Made by a program: the position numbers and the translations under genes. This document shows, piece after piece, positions 28,093 through 36,189 of a DNA stretch of 64,000 bases. The stretch is taken from positions 545,465-609,464 of the forward strand of contig NZ_LFMD02000005.1 in NCBI RefSeq assembly GCF_015776785.2. Reading direction: 5' to 3'. Within the stretch, counting starts at the first letter, position 1; each line of letters opens with the position of its first letter. The stretch is from Kitasatospora sp. SUK 42 (GTDB lineage: Bacteria; Actinomycetota; Actinomycetes; Streptomycetales; Streptomycetaceae). The notes beneath the pieces are model-generated. The model saw nothing but the letters and a program-made list of their open reading frames with translations. It was not told the DNA's origin and searched no databases.

Positions 28093-29139
28093 GTGGACCG
28101 ACCCGCCGCCCTCCGCCTCGACGCCACCGCCTCCGGGCACCCGGCGGGCATCCTCGACGCCGCCGAGCGGGCCGAACGCCGGGGCATGGACCGGCTGGTG
28201 GTCGCCGAGACCGCCTACGACCCGTTCCTCCAGCTCGCCCGGGCCGCCGACCGCACCGAGTCGATCGAACTGGCCACCGGCATCGCGGTGGCCTTCGCCC
28301 GTACCCCCATGACGCTCGCCTACCAGGCCTGGGGGCTGCACGCGGCCTCTGGCGGACGGGCCGTCATCGGGCTGGGCTCGCAGGTCAAGCCGCACATCGA
28401 GAAGCGCTTCGGGATGCCCTGGGACCGTCCGGCCGCCCGGATGCGCGAGTACGTGCACGCGGTGCGGGCGATCTGGAACAGCTGGCAGACCGGTGAACGG
28501 CTGCGCTTCCGGGGCGAGTTCTACACCCACACGGTGATGACGCCGGTCTTCTCGCCGGACCCGGTCCCGGCCGGGGTACCGCGGATCCTGCTGGCGGGCG
28601 TCGGGCCGCTGATGACCCGCACCGCCGGGGCGGTGGCCGACGGCTTCCTCAGCCACCCCTTCTCCTCCACCGCCTACCTGACCGAGCAGGTGCTGCCCGG
28701 GCTGACCGGGGAACGGGCGCGGGCCGAGGCGGAGGGCGCCGCGTGGACGGGGCGGCCGTTCGAGATCGTCGGGAACGTGCTCACCGCCACCGGCCGTACC
28801 GAGGAGGAGCTGGCGGCCAACCGGGCCGGGGTGCGCGAACGGCTCGCCTTCTACGCCTCCACCCCGGCCTACCGGCCGGTGCTGGCGCAGCACGGCTGGG
28901 AGGGCCTGCAGGAGGAGCTGCACACCCACTCGGTGCGGGGGCGCTGGGCGGAGATGGCCGCGCTGATCGACGACGAGGTGTTCGACACCTTCGCGGTGTC
29001 CGGTTCGGTCGAGGAGGTCGCGCGGGAGATCCACCGCCGGTACGCGGGGCTGGTCACCCGGCTGTCCGTCAGCCTGCCGGAGGACGCGGACCCGGAGCTC
29101 GGACTCGACGTGCTGGCGGCGGTGCGCGCGCTGGGGTGA
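28093..29139 (+). CDS. LLM class F420-dependent oxidoreductase
   Basis: 348 aa luciferase-like TIM barrel resembling the actinobacterial TIGR03617-type F420 family: AAERAERRGMDRLVVAETAYDPFLQLARAA, ELATGIAVAFARTPMTLAYQAW, GRAVIGLGSQVKPHIEKRFG (conserved, often F420-type), and PRILLAGVGPLMTRTAGAVADGF. It likely uses F420 to reduce or oxidise an unknown small molecule. GTG start with AGGAG upstream (two near-identical ACCAGGAG stretches precede it). It follows the TetR gene by 61 bp and may be co-transcribed. Confidence 0.85.
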   Translation: MDRPAALRLDATASGHPAGILDAAERAERRGMDRLVVAETAYDPFLQLARAADRTESIELATGIAVAFARTPMTLAYQAWGLHAASGGRAVIGLGSQVKPHIEKRFGMPWDRPAARMREYVHAVRAIWNSWQTGERLRFRGEFYTHTVMTPVFSPDPVPAGVPRILLAGVGPLMTRTAGAVADGFLSHPFSSTAYLTEQVLPGLTGERARAEAEGAAWTGRPFEIVGNVLTATGRTEEELAANRAGVRERLAFYASTPAYRPVLAQHGWEGLQEELHTHSVRGRWAEMAALIDDEVFDTFAVSGSVEEVAREIHRRYAGLVTRLSVSLPEDADPELGLDVLAAVRALG

Positions 29140-29417
29140 GCGGTGCGCCGGCCGGGGGGAGCGGTGCGTCTGTCGGGGGGAGGCGTCTGCTGGGGTGAGG
29201 CGTCTGCCGGGGTGAGCGGAATCTGACGCCGGGCGGTCGGGGAGTGGCATCGATCGATCGGGAGCCGGCCAAGAACGGGCACATTCGGGCAAGCGGTTTC
29301 CGGTGGCACGGACGGGCGGCAGGATCGCGCTGAAGTCGGACAGGACGGGCCGCGCGGCCGGGACGGCGCGCTCCGGTCGGGTCCTGACCGCCCGTTGCCG
29401 ATCGTGGGGGTGCCCGC
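29140..29417. other. Intergenic region with imperfect tandem repeats
   Basis: The first ~90 bp (to about 29225) carry GGGGTGAGGCGTCTGCCG-like units repeated about three times with drift. The remainder (29240-29417) shows ATCGATCGATCGGG and otherwise unremarkable sequence, probably the promoter of the next operon. No gene seen. Confidence 0.6.
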
Positions 29418-29858
29418 GTGTCCGTGTCCGACGATCGCACCACCGCCCAGGGCCCGTACGGGCCCCGCCGCGAGAGCGGGGACCAGGGCGAGGGGGGCGA
29501 ACACGCCGAGAGCTGGGAGTACGCCGAGAGCGAGGAGTTCGTCGAGGCCGACGAACTGGCCGAGCTCGACGAGTTCCTGCGCGTCTGCGCCGAACTGACC
29601 GGCTTCGACGTGGCCGAACTGCGCGCCACCGGCATGGCGCAGGAGCACCACCGCACCGCCCTGGCCCACCCGGCCCGCGACGAGCACGCCCTCGTCCACC
29701 TCTGGTACGTCGGCGCCTGGCCCGGCGAGGCGCCCACCTCCGCCCGCGCCCACGACCAGGGGCTGGTCTGGCGGACCTTCCACGGCAGCCCGCCCGGCAC
29801 CGCATCCCCCGGCCACGGCAGCTGGGCCCTGGCGCCCCGCGGGGGTGAGGAGCGGTGA
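29418..29858 (+). CDS. Small acidic subunit for GMC dehydrogenase
   Basis: 146 aa, strongly acidic in the first 50 residues (EGGEHAESWEY, SEEFVEADELAELDEF). The later FLRVCAELTGFDVAELRATGMAQ and HALVHLWYVGAWPG segments resemble the small subunit of FAD-dependent sorbitol/sugar dehydrogenases, which end in a W-Y-x-G motif. No Tat or Sec signal is visible, unlike periplasmic versions. It overlaps the GMC flavoprotein start by four bases, so the two are probably made in equal amounts and form a complex. Family assignment is moderate. Confidence 0.6.
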   Translation: MSVSDDRTTAQGPYGPRRESGDQGEGGEHAESWEYAESEEFVEADELAELDEFLRVCAELTGFDVAELRATGMAQEHHRTALAHPARDEHALVHLWYVGAWPGEAPTSARAHDQGLVWRTFHGSPPGTASPGHGSWALAPRGGEER

Positions 29859-31669
29859 CCGCCCGCTGGGACGCCATCGTCGTCGGCGCCGGCTTCGCCG
29901 GGAGCCTGGTCGCCCACCGGCTCGGCGCACACGGCTGGCGGGTCCTCGTCCTGGAGGCCGGACGGGCCGCGCCCGGCGCCGCCGAGACCGCCACCGCCCA
30001 CCGCGCCGCCGGCGGCGGCCCGCCCACCGCGCCCTACCCGCACAGCCCCGACGCGCCGTCACCCGACGTCACCGACCTCACCGGACGCCCGGACGGCGGA
30101 TTCACCGCCACCGGGCACCTCCGGCAGCACGGACCGCTGCCCTACGCCAGCGGCTACCTGCGCGCCAACGGTGGCACCGGGCTGCTCTGGACCGGTCTCA
30201 CCCCGCGCATGCACCCCGAGGACTTCCGCACCGGCGACCTCGGCCACGGCCGCAACTGGCCGATCGGCTACCACGACCTGGAGCCGTACTACCGCGAGGC
30301 CGAGCAGGAGCTCGGCGTCGCCGCCGACGCCGAGGAGCAGCGCCGCGCCGTCGGACTGCCCCTCCCGGACGGCTACGCCTACCCGATGCGGGCCATCCCC
30401 GCCAGCTACCTCGACCGGCAGCTCGCCCGCGCGCTCGACGGCCGGAGCGTCCGCGACCCCGCCATGGCCGACCCGGCCCGGCTCGCCGTCACCGGCACCC
30501 CGCACGCCCGCAACGGCCGGCCCGGCCGGCCGGGCAGCCGCGTCGGACCGCTCTGCGAGGGCAGCGCGAGCTGCGTCCCGGCCTGCCCGACCGGCGCCAA
30601 GTACACCCCGCTGCGCACCCAGGCCCGCTGGGCGTCCGGCGTCGAACTGCGCACCGAGGCGGTGGTCGGCCGGGTGGTCGCCGACCCGGTGACCGGACGG
30701 GCCACCGGCGTCGAGTACCTGGCGGGCGGCACCACCCACCGGGTCGACGCCGACCTCGTGGTGCTCGCCGCGCACGCGATCGAGAACGCCCGGCTGCTGC
30801 TCCTGTCCGGCCTGGCCAACCGCAGCGACCAGGTCGGCCGGAACCTGATGGACCACCCGGCGCTGCTCACCTGGGGCCTGATGCCCCGACCGGTCGGCCC
30901 GTACCGGGGGCCCGGCTCCACCAGCGGACTGGAGGCCTTCCGCTTCGGCCCGTCCCGGCGCCACCGGGCGCCGTTCCGGATCGAGATCGGCAACTGGGGC
31001 TGGTCCTGGGCCGGCGGCACCCCCGAGGCCGAGGCCGCCGACCTGCTCGCCGCCGGACTGCGCGGCAAGGAGCTGCGCGAGCGCCTCGGCGACCGGCTCG
31101 GCCGCCAGTTCTCGCTCCAGTTCGAACTGGAGCAGCCCGCCGACCCGGCCAACCGGGTCACCCTCGACCCGGACCGGCGCGACCCGCTCGGCCTGCCCGC
31201 ACCGGCGATCCACTACGACCTCTCCGAGTACGTCCGCGAGGGCATGGCCTCAGCCCGGGCCGTCTCCGACCAGCTGTTCGCCCTGCTGGGCGCCGAGGAC
31301 CACACCGCCTACCCGGCCGTCCGGTGGCCCGGCCGGCTCGAACACCGGGGCGCCGTCCACGGCTACCGGGGCGCGGGCCACGCGGGCGGCACCCACCTGA
31401 TGGGCGACGCGCCCGGCACTTCCGTGGTCGACCACTGGCAGCGCAGCTGGGACCACCCCAACCTGTACGCCGTCGGCTGCGGCTCGATGCCCTCGCTCGG
31501 CACCTCCAACCCCTCGCTCACCATGGCCGCCCTCGCACTGCGCAGCTCCGACCGGATGCACCGGGAGCTGCTGGAGCTGAACCGGCCGGTGGCCATCCCC
31601 GCCGCCCGCACGACCGCGCCCCCTCCTCCCCGTACGCCCGCACCCCCTTCCTCCTCGGAGCCCGTATGA
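29855..31669 (+). CDS. GMC-family FAD oxidoreductase, catalytic subunit
   Basis: 604 aa. The N-terminal FAD site is WDAIVVGAGFAGSLVAHRLG with VLVLEAGRA. SGYLRANGGTGLLWTGLTPRM and LGHGRNWPIGYHDLEPYYREAE are typical of the gluconate/sorbitol dehydrogenase branch. A Cys cluster, CEGSASCVPACPTGAKYTP, matches the Cys-rich loop of those large subunits. The C-terminus has GGTHLMGDAPGTSVVDHW and NLYAVGCGSMPSLGTSNPSLT, with the conserved His and Asn positions of GMC enzymes. The tail after ~580 is Pro-rich. The substrate is an alcohol or sugar not defined by sequence. It overlaps both neighbours. Confidence 0.85.
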   Translation: MTARWDAIVVGAGFAGSLVAHRLGAHGWRVLVLEAGRAAPGAAETATAHRAAGGGPPTAPYPHSPDAPSPDVTDLTGRPDGGFTATGHLRQHGPLPYASGYLRANGGTGLLWTGLTPRMHPEDFRTGDLGHGRNWPIGYHDLEPYYREAEQELGVAADAEEQRRAVGLPLPDGYAYPMRAIPASYLDRQLARALDGRSVRDPAMADPARLAVTGTPHARNGRPGRPGSRVGPLCEGSASCVPACPTGAKYTPLRTQARWASGVELRTEAVVGRVVADPVTGRATGVEYLAGGTTHRVDADLVVLAAHAIENARLLLLSGLANRSDQVGRNLMDHPALLTWGLMPRPVGPYRGPGSTSGLEAFRFGPSRRHRAPFRIEIGNWGWSWAGGTPEAEAADLLAAGLRGKELRERLGDRLGRQFSLQFELEQPADPANRVTLDPDRRDPLGLPAPAIHYDLSEYVREGMASARAVSDQLFALLGAEDHTAYPAVRWPGRLEHRGAVHGYRGAGHAGGTHLMGDAPGTSVVDHWQRSWDHPNLYAVGCGSMPSLGTSNPSLTMAALALRSSDRMHRELLELNRPVAIPAARTTAPPPPRTPAPPSSSEPV

Positions 31670-32508
31670 CCGGCCTGCCGCTGCCGCCCGTTCCGGAGCC
31701 GTACCACCTGCCCTTCCACTACGGAGCCCTGCACAACATCGGTGTCGACTACCTGGTCGAGCCCGAGCGGGCCCGCCGACTGCTCGCCAAGCGCCACCCG
31801 GGGCTGGCCGTCGCCGCCTTCGACGGCGGGGCCTGCGTGTCGCTCAACTACCAGCTGTACTTCGCCCAGTATCCGAACGGCGGCGGCATCACCCAGGAGG
31901 TGGAGATCAACCTGATCGCCCACCCGCTCTTCGCCGAGGAGCGCATTCCGGCGGTCAACTACGGGCAGTACGCCCGGGGTTACGACCAGACCAAGCTGCT
32001 CGGCATCGCCCGGCTGCACGTGCTGTGCGACAACCCGCTCGCCATCGACGCCGGGCGGCGGCTGTACGCCGAACCCAAGCGGCCCGGCTGGTTCGAGACC
32101 ACCCTGCCCTCGCTCAACGCGCCCGCCGTGCGCGAGCGGTGGACCGTCTCCTGCCGCCGCGCCACCCTCGGCGCGGACGGGCTGCGCCGCCACGAGGACG
32201 AGATCCTCGCCCTCGACGTCGACCTGATCGGGCTCACCCCCGAGCCGGTCAACAACACCCCGATCACCGGCTACGGCACCGACGACGAGGGCAAGCTGCT
32301 CGCCGGACCGCTCAACGTCCACCAGCCGTACCGCTACTACGCCCTGGACGACCGCACCGCCGACCGCGTCCGGCTCGACCTCGGCAACCCGGCCGAGGAG
32401 CCCGCCCGGGACCTCGCCCGGCTGATCGCCGACGCCCAGGCCGCCGGGGTCTGGACCTACCAGTCCCCGCCGGTCGCCGCCCACAACCGCGCCTACTACA
32501 TCCGGTGA
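31666..32508 (+). CDS. Acetoacetate decarboxylase-like protein
   Basis: 280 aa. The segment LCDNPLAIDAGRRLYAEPKRPGWFETTLPSLN matches the acetoacetate decarboxylase superfamily pattern, in which the Lys of an EPK/FPK motif forms the Schiff base. YNQ-type early strands (SLNYQLYFAQYPNGGGITQEVE) also fit. True ADC is shorter and has EEFPKK, so this may be one of the many members with lyase, hydratase or unknown chemistry. ATG overlaps the GMC stop (ATGA), and its own stop overlaps the DUF402 gene (GTGA), giving a four-gene coupled cassette. Confidence 0.55.
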   Translation: MTGLPLPPVPEPYHLPFHYGALHNIGVDYLVEPERARRLLAKRHPGLAVAAFDGGACVSLNYQLYFAQYPNGGGITQEVEINLIAHPLFAEERIPAVNYGQYARGYDQTKLLGIARLHVLCDNPLAIDAGRRLYAEPKRPGWFETTLPSLNAPAVRERWTVSCRRATLGADGLRRHEDEILALDVDLIGLTPEPVNNTPITGYGTDDEGKLLAGPLNVHQPYRYYALDDRTADRVRLDLGNPAEEPARDLARLIADAQAAGVWTYQSPPVAAHNRAYYIR

Positions 32509-33197
32509 CGGCCCGAACGCCCTCCTCCGAGGGCCTCCCGCCGTTCGTTCCGGGTAGGACCGCCGTCCGCCGGGACATCGCGCGTGGCCGGGTCTGGTCG
32601 GCCATGCCGTACACCGTGCTCGCGGACGACGGCGCCACCCTGACCCTGGCCGCCCGCCCCGGTATCGAGAGCCTGGTGCCCGACAGCTGGACCACCGCGC
32701 AGCGCACCGGGAACGCCGCCGACCGCATGCGCGGCATCGACGGCCTCGCCGCCGGACACTGGGAGCTCGACAGCTGGACCTGGCGCGACACGGTGACGCT
32801 CGGCCACTTCACCGCCGGGGAGCCGTTCAGCGTCCACCGCTTCCTGACCCCCGAGGGCCGGCCGTTGCGCTGGTACGTCAACTTCGAGCTCCCGTACCGG
32901 CGGACCGCCATCGGCATCGACACCCTCGACCTCTACCTGGACCTGGTGATCGCCCCCGATCTGTCGACACACACCTGGAAGGACGAGGACGAGTACGCCC
33001 AGGCCCGGCGCCTCGGCCTGATCGACGAGACGACCCACCGGCAGGTGGACCTCGCCCGCGACCGCGCCCTCGCCCAACTCCGCGACCGCACCGGCCCGTT
33101 CGCTCCCGACCCGGCCGCCTGGACGCTGCCGCCGCCCGGCCCGCTGCCCGTCCTGCCGGCCACCACCCTCAGCACCCCTGCGGCCACCTGGGCCTGA
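32505..33197 (+). CDS. DUF402-family protein
   Basis: 230 aa. FVPGRTAVRRDIARGRVWSAMPYTVLADDG and RWYVNFELPYRRTAIGIDTLDLYLDLVIAPDLS with KDEDEYAQARRLGLID match DUF402, the FomD-like domain. FomD hydrolyses cytidylylated phosphonate in fosfomycin synthesis, and other members are nucleoside-diphosphate or similar phosphatases. The conserved Asp/Lys/Glu set (DLYLDLVI, WKDEDEY) is the metal site. Coupled by GTGA overlap to the ADC-like gene, so it is part of the same unit. Confidence 0.8.
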   Translation: MTARTPSSEGLPPFVPGRTAVRRDIARGRVWSAMPYTVLADDGATLTLAARPGIESLVPDSWTTAQRTGNAADRMRGIDGLAAGHWELDSWTWRDTVTLGHFTAGEPFSVHRFLTPEGRPLRWYVNFELPYRRTAIGIDTLDLYLDLVIAPDLSTHTWKDEDEYAQARRLGLIDETTHRQVDLARDRALAQLRDRTGPFAPDPAAWTLPPPGPLPVLPATTLSTPAATWA

Positions 33198-33229
33198 CGG
33201 CCGGCCGCCTGCTAGCCTGGCGCGCCGAC

Positions 33230-33748
33230 ATGGACGAGAGCAGCGAGAACGGCGAGAGCAGCGAGAGCGGTGAGCCTCGCGGGACCGGTCGGACCGGTGC
33301 GACGGGCGACGCCGAGGCGCTCAGGCACCTGCACGACGGCGGAGACTACCGGCGGCTGGCCGAGCGGACGGCCGACCCGGACGTGCTGCGCCAACTGGCC
33401 CGGGCCGAATACCCGTTCGTCTGGCACGCGATCGCCCGGAACCCCGCCACGCCCGCCGAGGTGCTCGCCGCGCTGTCCACCCGGCGCCACAGCACCTGGA
33501 ACGACAACCGGCTGCTGGAACTGCTCGCCGCGCACCCCGCCCTCACCGGTGCGGCCCTGAACGCACTGGTCGACCTGGTGGCCGTACGGCTGCGGGCGGA
33601 GGACCGCCCGTACGCCGCGGTGCTGGAGCTGGCCCGGCGGTCGGAGGTGACGGTCGAGCGGCTGCACTGGTTGGGGCATCTGCCGGGCGCCTCCGCCTGG
33701 TTGCGGCGGGGGATCACCCGGGCGTTGGCGGCGCGGGCCGATCGGTGA
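33230..33748 (+). CDS. Leucine-rich-repeat-variant-like protein
   Basis: 172 aa. A repetitive Ser/Glu/Gly leader (SSENGESSESGE) is followed by helical repeats such as VWHAIARNPATPAEVLAALS and LLELLAAHPALTGAALNAL, resembling leucine-rich-repeat-variant (LRV) units. Probably a protein-binding module; no enzyme motif seen. Its last 35 bp overlap the 3' end of the convergent transporter gene. Confidence 0.55.
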   Translation: MDESSENGESSESGEPRGTGRTGATGDAEALRHLHDGGDYRRLAERTADPDVLRQLARAEYPFVWHAIARNPATPAEVLAALSTRRHSTWNDNRLLELLAAHPALTGAALNALVDLVAVRLRAEDRPYAAVLELARRSEVTVERLHWLGHLPGASAWLRRGITRALAARADR

Positions 33749-34754
33749 GCGCGGCCCGGGCCCGAACGCCGGGCGAGCCTGTGGCGGGTGCCCGGGCCCA
33801 GTGCGCGGCGAGGGCGGTGCCGACGAGCAGTTGGAGCTGGTGGTAGGCCATCAGCGGCAGCACCATCGCCCCCGCCTCCGGCCCGAACAGCACGGTGGCC
33901 ATCGGCAGACCGCTGGCCAGGCTCTTCTGCGAGCCGCACAGCATCGCCGCGACCGCGGCCGGCCGGTCGAGCCCCAGCAGCCGGGCGCCGAGGCGGGTGG
34001 CCGCCAGGACCGTGGCGAGCAGGGCGAGCAGCACCGCGAGCAGCCCGAGCAGGGCCGGCAAGGTCGCCTGGCTCCAGACGCCCTGGGCCGTCGCCGCGCT
34101 GAACGCGGTGTAGACGACCAGCAGGATCGAGCCGCGGTCCACCGGGGCCAGCACCCGTCTGTGCCGGGTCAGGAGGGCGCCGAGCCAGGGCCGCAGCGCC
34201 TGCCCGAGCAGGAACGGAGCGAGCAGCTGCGCCCCGATCCGCAGCAGCCCGTCGGCGGACGGCCCGGTGTGCGAGCCCAGCACTCCGGCCGCCAGCAGCG
34301 GGGTGAGGAGCAGCCCGGCGAGGCTGGAGTACGTCCCCGCGCAGATCGCCCCCGGGACGTCGCCTCCGGCGGCCCCGGTGAGCGCCACCGAGGACTGCAC
34401 CGTCGACGGCACCAGGCAGAGGAACAGCACCCCGGCCTGCAACGGCCCCGTGAGCGGGACGGGCGTGAGCAGCGCGGTGGCCAGGCCGAGCAGCGGGAAG
34501 AGACCGAAGGTGGCGGCGAGCACCAGCCCGTGCAACCGCAGGTGACGCAGCCCCGCCAGCGTCTCGCGGGTGGAGAGGCGGGCGCCGTAGAGGAGGAACA
34601 GCAGCGCCACCGCGAGGTCGCAGGCCGTTCCGGCGAACCGGGCCGAGGGGCCGGAGGCCGGGAACAGGGCGGCCAGGGCGACCGCCCCGGCCAGGGCCGG
34701 CAGGTACGGGTCGAGCCGGCGCGGACGGGCGGTGCGGGTGGGGTGGTCGGTCAT
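33714..34754 (-). CDS. SBF-like (bile acid:sodium symporter fold) transporter
   Basis: 346 aa with about 10 hydrophobic segments. DLAVALLFLLYGARLSTRET, FLCLVPSTVQSSVALTGAAGGDVPGAICA (the broken-helix crossover typical of the CPA/SBF fold) and MLCGSQKSLASGLPMATVLF are hallmarks of the PF13593 group. It likely imports an organic anion with Na+. ATG at 34754 has GGAGGTGCCCG upstream. Its substrate is unknown. It overlaps the convergent LRV gene at its end, and a possible small gene ends with ATGA over its start. Confidence 0.85.
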   Translation of the reverse strand: MTDHPTRTARPRRLDPYLPALAGAVALAALFPASGPSARFAGTACDLAVALLFLLYGARLSTRETLAGLRHLRLHGLVLAATFGLFPLLGLATALLTPVPLTGPLQAGVLFLCLVPSTVQSSVALTGAAGGDVPGAICAGTYSSLAGLLLTPLLAAGVLGSHTGPSADGLLRIGAQLLAPFLLGQALRPWLGALLTRHRRVLAPVDRGSILLVVYTAFSAATAQGVWSQATLPALLGLLAVLLALLATVLAATRLGARLLGLDRPAAVAAMLCGSQKSLASGLPMATVLFGPEAGAMVLPLMAYHQLQLLVGTALAAHWARAPATGSPGVRARAALTDRPAPPTPG

Positions 34755-34984
34755 CGGGCACCTCCGCGCAGCAGACCTCCGGTCGGCGACCCGGCACCCG
34801 CGTGGTCGCCGGCTGCCGAGCCGCTGCCGCTCTGGAGGCCGGCTGCCCGGTCGACCTCCAGCCAGGAGTCGGCGTTCGAGGTGTCGATGACGGTGATCAG
34901 GGCGCCACCCGCGGCGGCCGGGGCAGCCCCGACGACGAGCACGGTGCAAGCCCCGGCCGGCGCCAGCGCGGTGGCCCTCGGCAC
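34751..34984 (-). CDS. Possible 77-aa small gene upstream of the SBF transporter
   Basis: An in-frame GTG at 34984 opens a 77-aa reading with an Ala/Gly-rich hydrophobic start (AGACTVLVVGAAPAAAGGAL), then ITVIDTSNADSWLEVDRAAG and a Gly/Ser tail, ending TGA inside the transporter ATG (ATGA). Codon third positions are mostly G/C, and the overlap is typical of coupled genes. There is no good ribosome site and no recognised family, so it may be noncoding. The frame stays open further upstream, inside the neighbouring gene. Confidence 0.25.
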   Translation of the reverse strand: MPRATALAPAGACTVLVVGAAPAAAGGALITVIDTSNADSWLEVDRAAGLQSGSGSAAGDHAGAGSPTGGLLRGGAR

Positions 34985-35025
34985 GGTGCGCGGGGAGGGC
35001 GGCGCGGGCCCGCGCGGGCGGGCCC

Positions 35026-35910
35026 TCACCCGGACACCGCCAGGAGGGCGCGGGAGCGGGTGAGGTTCCGCTCCAACAGCTCGGTGGACTCCCGCACCCC
35101 GACCCGTCGGCCCTCGGCGGCCGTGGCGGGCAATCGCCCGTCGGAGACCTTCAGCCCGGCCAGCGCCTCCGCCATCGCCCGGTGCGCGGCGAACAGGCAC
35201 GGCGTGCTGTAGATGGCCACGTCCACCCCGAGCCCGGCCAGCTCGGAGAGCGAGAGCCTGGGGGACTTGCCGCCCTCGATCTGGTTGAACAGCAGCGGCC
35301 TGTCGCCGACCACGCGGCGGATCCGGCGGATCGACTCCTCGCTGCGCACGCCGTCCACCAGCACCACGTCGGCCTCCGTCTCGGCGAGGGCGCGGGCGCG
35401 GCGCAGGATCTCCGGCTCCTCGGTGGCGTCGGTGCGGGCGACCACCAGGAGGTCGGTGCGGTTGGCGAGCACGGCGTCGAGCTTGGCGAGGTACTCGTCC
35501 AGCGGGAGGACCTGCTTGCCGTCGGCGTGGCCGCAGCGGCGGGGGCGCTTCTGGTCCTCCAGGACCACGCCCGAGGCGCCGATGCGCTCCAGCCTGCGCA
35601 CGACGTGGCAGGCGACCTCGGGATCGACGTAGCCGTCGTCGATGTCGACCAGCAGGTGGTGCCGGGGGAAGGCGCAGCGCAGCCGTTCGACGAAGCCGAC
35701 CATGTCGGGCCAGGCGATGAAGCCGATGTCCGGCAGGCCGTAGTAGGAGGCGGCGAAGCCGAAGCCGGAGACGAACATGCCGTCGTAGTGCTCGGCCGCG
35801 ATGGAGGCCGAGTACATGTCGTGGACGCCGATCAGCGGCGTGGTGCCGGGGCTCGCGATCGCCGCGCGCAGCCGCCGACCGGGACCGGCCGTGGTGGAAC
35901 CGTGGAACAA
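35026..35910 (-). CDS. Isocitrate lyase/PEP mutase superfamily protein
   Basis: 294 aa TIM-barrel enzyme. FVSGFGFAASYYGLPDIGF, LLVDIDDGYVDPEVACHVV (Mg-binding Asp pair), GVVLEDQKRPRRCGHADGKQ and LVVARTDATEEPEIL follow the family. The RRCGH motif carries the catalytic Cys loop of the lyases (isocitrate/methylisocitrate lyase KxCGH), whereas PEP mutase has an Asn-Ser there. So a C-C lyase on a 2-hydroxy or oxo-acid is more likely than phosphonate formation. TTG start at 35910 after GAGGAGAG. Confidence 0.82.
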   Translation of the reverse strand: MFHGSTTAGPGRRLRAAIASPGTTPLIGVHDMYSASIAAEHYDGMFVSGFGFAASYYGLPDIGFIAWPDMVGFVERLRCAFPRHHLLVDIDDGYVDPEVACHVVRRLERIGASGVVLEDQKRPRRCGHADGKQVLPLDEYLAKLDAVLANRTDLLVVARTDATEEPEILRRARALAETEADVVLVDGVRSEESIRRIRRVVGDRPLLFNQIEGGKSPRLSLSELAGLGVDVAIYSTPCLFAAHRAMAEALAGLKVSDGRLPATAAEGRRVGVRESTELLERNLTRSRALLAVSG

Positions 35911-36189
35911 GGGACTCTCCTCACCTGCGGTGATTTTGCCTGAACTTGGCCTTGCCTAGACCAAACTGAGGTGTCATCACTGTGCGCCCTTTAATGTTCC
36001 GTGGGCAAATCTTTAAAGGAGATTCCCTCGTGTGAGTGAAGGGTGGGCGTGAATGTATGTCAGGAATATGAGATGGAAAATAAAGTCCGGGCATGCCTGA
36101 CCGCCCGGCCGACCAGGGCCGTTGCGTTCCGGGGGGAGTGGACGGGGCTGCGGGTCGGGCCGTGCGGCGAGGCTGTGCGGTGCCGCGCG
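35911..36189. promoter_or_regulatory. A/T-rich intergenic region with an inverted repeat
   Basis: A 279-bp gap between the lyase gene start and the methyltransferase stop. Positions about 35930-36100 are clearly lower in GC than the surroundings. It contains CCTTTAA/TTAAAGG arms (35988-35994 / 36013-36019), then GGAGATTCCCTCGTG, which looks like a ribosome site plus start, but the following codons stop at once or run antisense into the methyltransferase gene. It probably holds the lyase promoter. Confidence 0.5.

Noticed and set aside
35026-35910. PEP mutase starting a phosphonate cluster together with the nearby DUF402 (FomD-like) gene
   Set aside because: The protein has the lyase-type RRCGH loop instead of the PEP mutase Asn-Ser signature, and no phosphonopyruvate decarboxylase gene is present.
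35952-35964. TTGCCTAGACCAA as a DasR (GlcNAc) operator
   Set aside because: Only one half matches the TGGTCTAGACCA-type site well and one base is missing from the other half; no aminosugar gene is adjacent.
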